From NCBI GenBank assembly GCA_015222855.1, contig JADFWA010000022.1, forward strand, positions 1 through 9,847: 9,847 nt of DNA, given 5' to 3'. The notes beneath the pieces were generated by a model that saw nothing but the letters and a program-made list of their open reading frames with translations, was not told the origin of the DNA and did not search any database. The stretch comes from Pseudomonadota bacterium (GTDB taxonomy: Bacteria; Desulfobacterota; Syntrophia; Syntrophales; JADFWA01). Shown one piece after another: positions 7,874 through 9,847 of the stretch; position 1 is the first letter of the stretch, and every line of letters begins with the position of its first letter. Made by a program: the position numbers and the translations under genes.

Positions 7874-7880
7874 AGGAGAA
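7874..7880 (+). promoter_or_regulatory. Ribosome binding site of the 232-aa gene
   Basis: AGGAGAA ends 6 bases before the ATG at 7887. The gap to the preceding stop is 24 bp, with no room for a separate terminator and promoter. Confidence 0.7.
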
Positions 7881-7886
7881 AGAACA

Positions 7887-8585
7887 ATGGCATTTGTTAA
7901 GAGGAACAGGGAAATGATTCTACGGTCTATACCCGAGGATGTTAAGCGTTACCTCAAGAGGGAAATTGAAAGTTGCAATTCAGGCGCCACCGCATTGCAT
8001 TACAAATTTGCTCATTATTTATTGACCAAATATGAATTAATCATGGATATCTGGTTGGCATCAGAATCAACCGCATCTGAGATCGAAGAGATTAGAAAGG
8101 CTCATGATTTTTGTTTAAAATCTACGGATGGTGACAATAATCTAATATGGATCTGCCAAGGTTGTAAAAGTGTTGTCGGAAGCTTTAAACAGATCATTCC
8201 CGGTGTTACAGAGGGGGATTTTACCCAATTTTTGTTGGCAATGATTGAAAGTTGTCCGATTTGTCAAAGTGAAAGCAGAGTGCTTCTAAAGAAAGGTTTT
8301 CTTTTATCCGGCGGAAACCTTGAACAAGCTATGGGTAAACCAGTCCCTGAAATGGATAAGGATTATAAGACGCATGAATTGCTTTGGATCACCTTAAGAG
8401 GGATGAATACTGACTTAAAAAAGAGTATTCAAGAGATGGCAGCTTTGACTGGGGAAAATACTTTGAAGGACATGATTATGAAGGGCCGAATACAAAACAT
8501 TGCCCAAAAAGATGACAATGGAAACTACTGGAATGTATTTGGAAAGTTAACTCCGGAAGATATGAAAAGATTCAGGCTTTCATAG
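7887..8585 (+). CDS. Uncharacterised protein with two Cys pairs, possible zinc-binding
   Basis: A 232-residue soluble protein that I do not recognise. It opens with a charged helical segment containing IPEDVKRYLKRE (15-26), then a mostly helical region. A likely metal-binding core has C90-x2-C93 (WICQGCKS) and C123-x2-C126 (SCPICQS), spaced like a four-Cys zinc ribbon. KKGFLLSGGNL (135-145) follows, and the end carries NYWNVFGKLT (213-222). There is no signal peptide or membrane helix. It follows the second kinase by 24 bp with its own RBS, so it is probably in the same operon and could be a kinase substrate or adaptor; this is inference only. The gene at 8797 encodes a clear paralogue with the same landmarks in the same order. 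Base composition is AT-rich, like the 3' half of the preceding gene. Confidence 0.85.
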   Translation: MAFVKRNREMILRSIPEDVKRYLKREIESCNSGATALHYKFAHYLLTKYELIMDIWLASESTASEIEEIRKAHDFCLKSTDGDNNLIWICQGCKSVVGSFKQIIPGVTEGDFTQFLLAMIESCPICQSESRVLLKKGFLLSGGNLEQAMGKPVPEMDKDYKTHELLWITLRGMNTDLKKSIQEMAALTGENTLKDMIMKGRIQNIAQKDDNGNYWNVFGKLTPEDMKRFRLS

Positions 8586-8694
8586 AATTCGAGGGCATCA
8601 GATTTGTCTGAACTATCGATGGATTGAATTGATTAAATAGTAAATGTCGAATTTGAGATTTTTTCCAAATAGCTTTACCCGATAATGGCAAAAG

Positions 8695-8725
8695 TCTTTC
8701 AGGAAGGCGAAAGATGCATTTTTTT
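8695..8725 (+). terminator. Weak candidate intrinsic terminator
   Basis: TCTTTC (8695-8700) can pair with GAAAGA (8709-8714) around an 8-base loop. Seven T residues follow at 8719-8725, after a 4-base spacer. The stem is short and A/T-rich, so termination would be weak at best. If real, it would separate the kinase operon from the Sel1-fusion gene or attenuate transcription into it. Confidence 0.3.
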
Positions 8726-8782
8726 ATTGTCAAACCATGGTAGGCAGAAAGTTTGAATGGAAATAAATACTATTTTAATGAA

Positions 8783-8790
8783 AAGGAGGA
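8783..8790 (+). promoter_or_regulatory. Ribosome binding site of the Sel1-fusion gene
   Basis: AAGGAGGA ends 6 bases before the ATG at 8797, a near-perfect Shine-Dalgarno that decides this start. Confidence 0.8.
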
Positions 8791-8796
8791 GACGAT

Positions 8797-9847
8797 ATGT
8801 TTGATAAAGTGAAACATGAGGATGCTAAAAGAATACCGATTCCCGAAGATTTGGAAAGAATCATCGTTCGTGAACTAAGGAAGGGCGTAAATCAAGCAGA
8901 GAATCATATCGATTATTGGCGAGCCTTTCATGGCCTGGTAAATATAGACGGTGCAAGAAAGGAAATTCTTGATGATCCTAAAAGTGCGAATGCTTATCAT
9001 TATTGCTCTGAGGAATTAAATAAAGGCAATAATCTTGTGGTCATATGTGAAAATTGTTACAATATACTCGCCTTTCTTGATATACCATCTGGAGTCGAAA
9101 GAAAGCATTATGGAGGTTATATAATTTTGGCTGCTCAAAGAAACAGAATATATTGTCCGTGCGGAAAATTTCACATCCAGGTTTTGGATTCAGACTTTTT
9201 GCTTTCCGGGAAAACCCTTTTATACATAAGACAAAACGCTATGGGCAACACCAATGCTAAGAATTTGCGCACTCTTCCTGATGAAGAGCGTACATTGGAA
9301 ATTATTCATGGGATTCTATTGTCAAAAGGTCATGCGGAAATCGATATTGAAAAAATTGAGCGGGCAATGGGGTCTGGGAAGAGTTTCAACGAGATGGTTG
9401 AAAAGGATGGGATGTACTCAAAATGGACTAGTCAAAGCCAAAAAGAAGAAGATGAGTATTACTGGACTGCCTTTGGAAGATTCAGCAAGAAAAAATTAGC
9501 CGGGGGCACCAAAGATGCAAAACCAGGAGTGATAGATGAATCAATTTCTGCGATTAGAAATAGATTCACAGACGGACTCGCCAAGGAACAGAAAGCCGCT
9601 GATCAAGGAGATGCGGATGCCCAGTACATCCTCGGTGTGAAATTCGCAAAAGGCCGGGGTGTTCCCCAGAGCGACTCCGAGGCGATTAAATGGTTCCAGA
9701 AGGCCGCCGAAAAAAAACATGTGGATGCCCAATACATCCTCGGGTTGATGTACGCAACCGGCCGGGGTGTTCCCGAGAGCGACTCCGAGGCGGTAAAATG
9801 GTACCAGAAGGCCGCCGACCAAGGGGATGCGGATGCCCAGTTAAAGC
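8797..9847 (+). CDS. Cys-pair protein fused to Sel1 repeats, 3' end missing
   Basis: The frame is open from the ATG at 8797 to the window end (350 complete codons) with no stop, so the C-terminus is missing. Residues 1-235 are a paralogue of the preceding 232-aa protein. Shared landmarks are PIPEDLERIIVREL (14-27; compare IPEDVKRYLKRE), C84-x2-C87 (VICENCYN), C120-P-C122 with a nearby H126, DFLLSGKTL (133-141) and YYWTAFGRFS (221-230). The second Cys pair has one residue fewer between the cysteines, so H126 may help bind metal. After a hydrophilic linker (about 236-264) come Sel1-like repeats with a 36-residue period: DAQYILG at 274 and 310, and DAQ again at 346. Sel1 repeats form alpha-solenoid protein-binding scaffolds. 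The Sel1 part is visibly GC-richer than the AT-rich N-terminal part, suggesting that the fusion joined DNA of different history. Confidence 0.88.
   Translation, partial: MFDKVKHEDAKRIPIPEDLERIIVRELRKGVNQAENHIDYWRAFHGLVNIDGARKEILDDPKSANAYHYCSEELNKGNNLVVICENCYNILAFLDIPSGVERKHYGGYIILAAQRNRIYCPCGKFHIQVLDSDFLLSGKTLLYIRQNAMGNTNAKNLRTLPDEERTLEIIHGILLSKGHAEIDIEKIERAMGSGKSFNEMVEKDGMYSKWTSQSQKEEDEYYWTAFGRFSKKKLAGGTKDAKPGVIDESISAIRNRFTDGLAKEQKAADQGDADAQYILGVKFAKGRGVPQSDSEAIKWFQKAAEKKHVDAQYILGLMYATGRGVPESDSEAVKWYQKAADQGDADAQLK
9616..9847 (+). repeat. Sel1-coding tandem repeats, 108-bp period, continuing off the window
   Basis: Unit 1 is 9616-9723, unit 2 is 9724-9831, and unit 3 starts at 9832. Units 1 and 2 share a nearly identical tract encoding GRGVP-x-SDSEA (about 9652-9690 and 9760-9798), including synonymous positions. 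This indicates recent unit duplication. The total copy number cannot be seen. Confidence 0.85.

Larger units (their letters stand above)
8586..8796 (+). other. Intergenic gap with no supported gene
   Basis: An AT-rich 211-bp stretch. The only open stretch (ATG at about 8686, some 24 codons) has no RBS and no recognisable product. I see no convincing -35/-10 pair. A weak hairpin with a T run is listed separately, and a good RBS sits at the 3' end. Confidence 0.6.

Noticed and set aside
8686..8760. Possible tiny gene in the intergenic gap starting MAKVFQEGE
   Set aside because: It is only about 24 codons, has no ribosome binding site and resembles no product I know.
8725..8790. Promoter for the last gene (TTGTCA, TTGAAT and TACTAT-like hexamers)
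   Set aside because: No pair has acceptable 16-18 bp spacing, so I cannot support a specific promoter call.
9254..9499. Short plus-strand open frame (MLRICALF...)
   Set aside because: It is an out-of-frame reading inside the long open frame from 8797, which has a strong RBS and clear homology to the preceding gene.
9541..9822. Minus-strand open frame over the Sel1 region
   Set aside because: The plus strand encodes recognisable Sel1 repeats; the opposite frame only mirrors their periodicity.

Overview
The window is a compact, single-strand (+) stretch of accessory bacterial DNA. It holds five genes, two of them cut by the window edges. All carry strong purine-rich Shine-Dalgarno sites, and there are no rRNA, tRNA or transposase genes. 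Very large cytosolic kinase-WD40 proteins, an FtsH-like protease and Sel1 repeats together point to a large-genome Gram-negative bacterium. Desulfobacterota or a similarly signalling-rich lineage is my guess; the sequence alone does not settle it.

Layout: (1) 1-1007 is the 3' part of an FtsH-like AAA+ zinc protease. (2) 1018-4350 is a Ser/Thr kinase joined to a TPR-like segment and two WD40 arrays (7 + 6 units) built from near-identical 126-bp units. (3) 4347-7862 overlaps it by ATGA and encodes a second kinase. Its first ~350 residues are almost identical to the first kinase, but its C-terminal two-propeller half (7 + 7 repeats) is strongly diverged and AT-rich. (4) 7887-8585 is a 232-aa protein of unknown function with two Cys pairs. 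(5) After a 211-bp gap, 8797-9847 (running off the end) is a second member of the same unknown family, with Sel1 repeats fused to its C-terminus.

Genes 1-4 have gaps or overlaps of -4 to 24 bp and look like one operon; gene 5 may have its own expression signal or be the next operon member. My inference is a regulated signalling or conflict-type module. The WD40 and Sel1 arrays would act as exchangeable recognition or scaffold surfaces, the paired kinases as transducers, the AAA+ protease as a possible output or turnover component, and the Cys-pair proteins as uncharacterised partners. The points most worth attention are the homogenised WD40 arrays with variation confined to surface positions, the kinase-half duplication with diverged sensor halves, and the apparently undescribed paralogous Cys-pair family.
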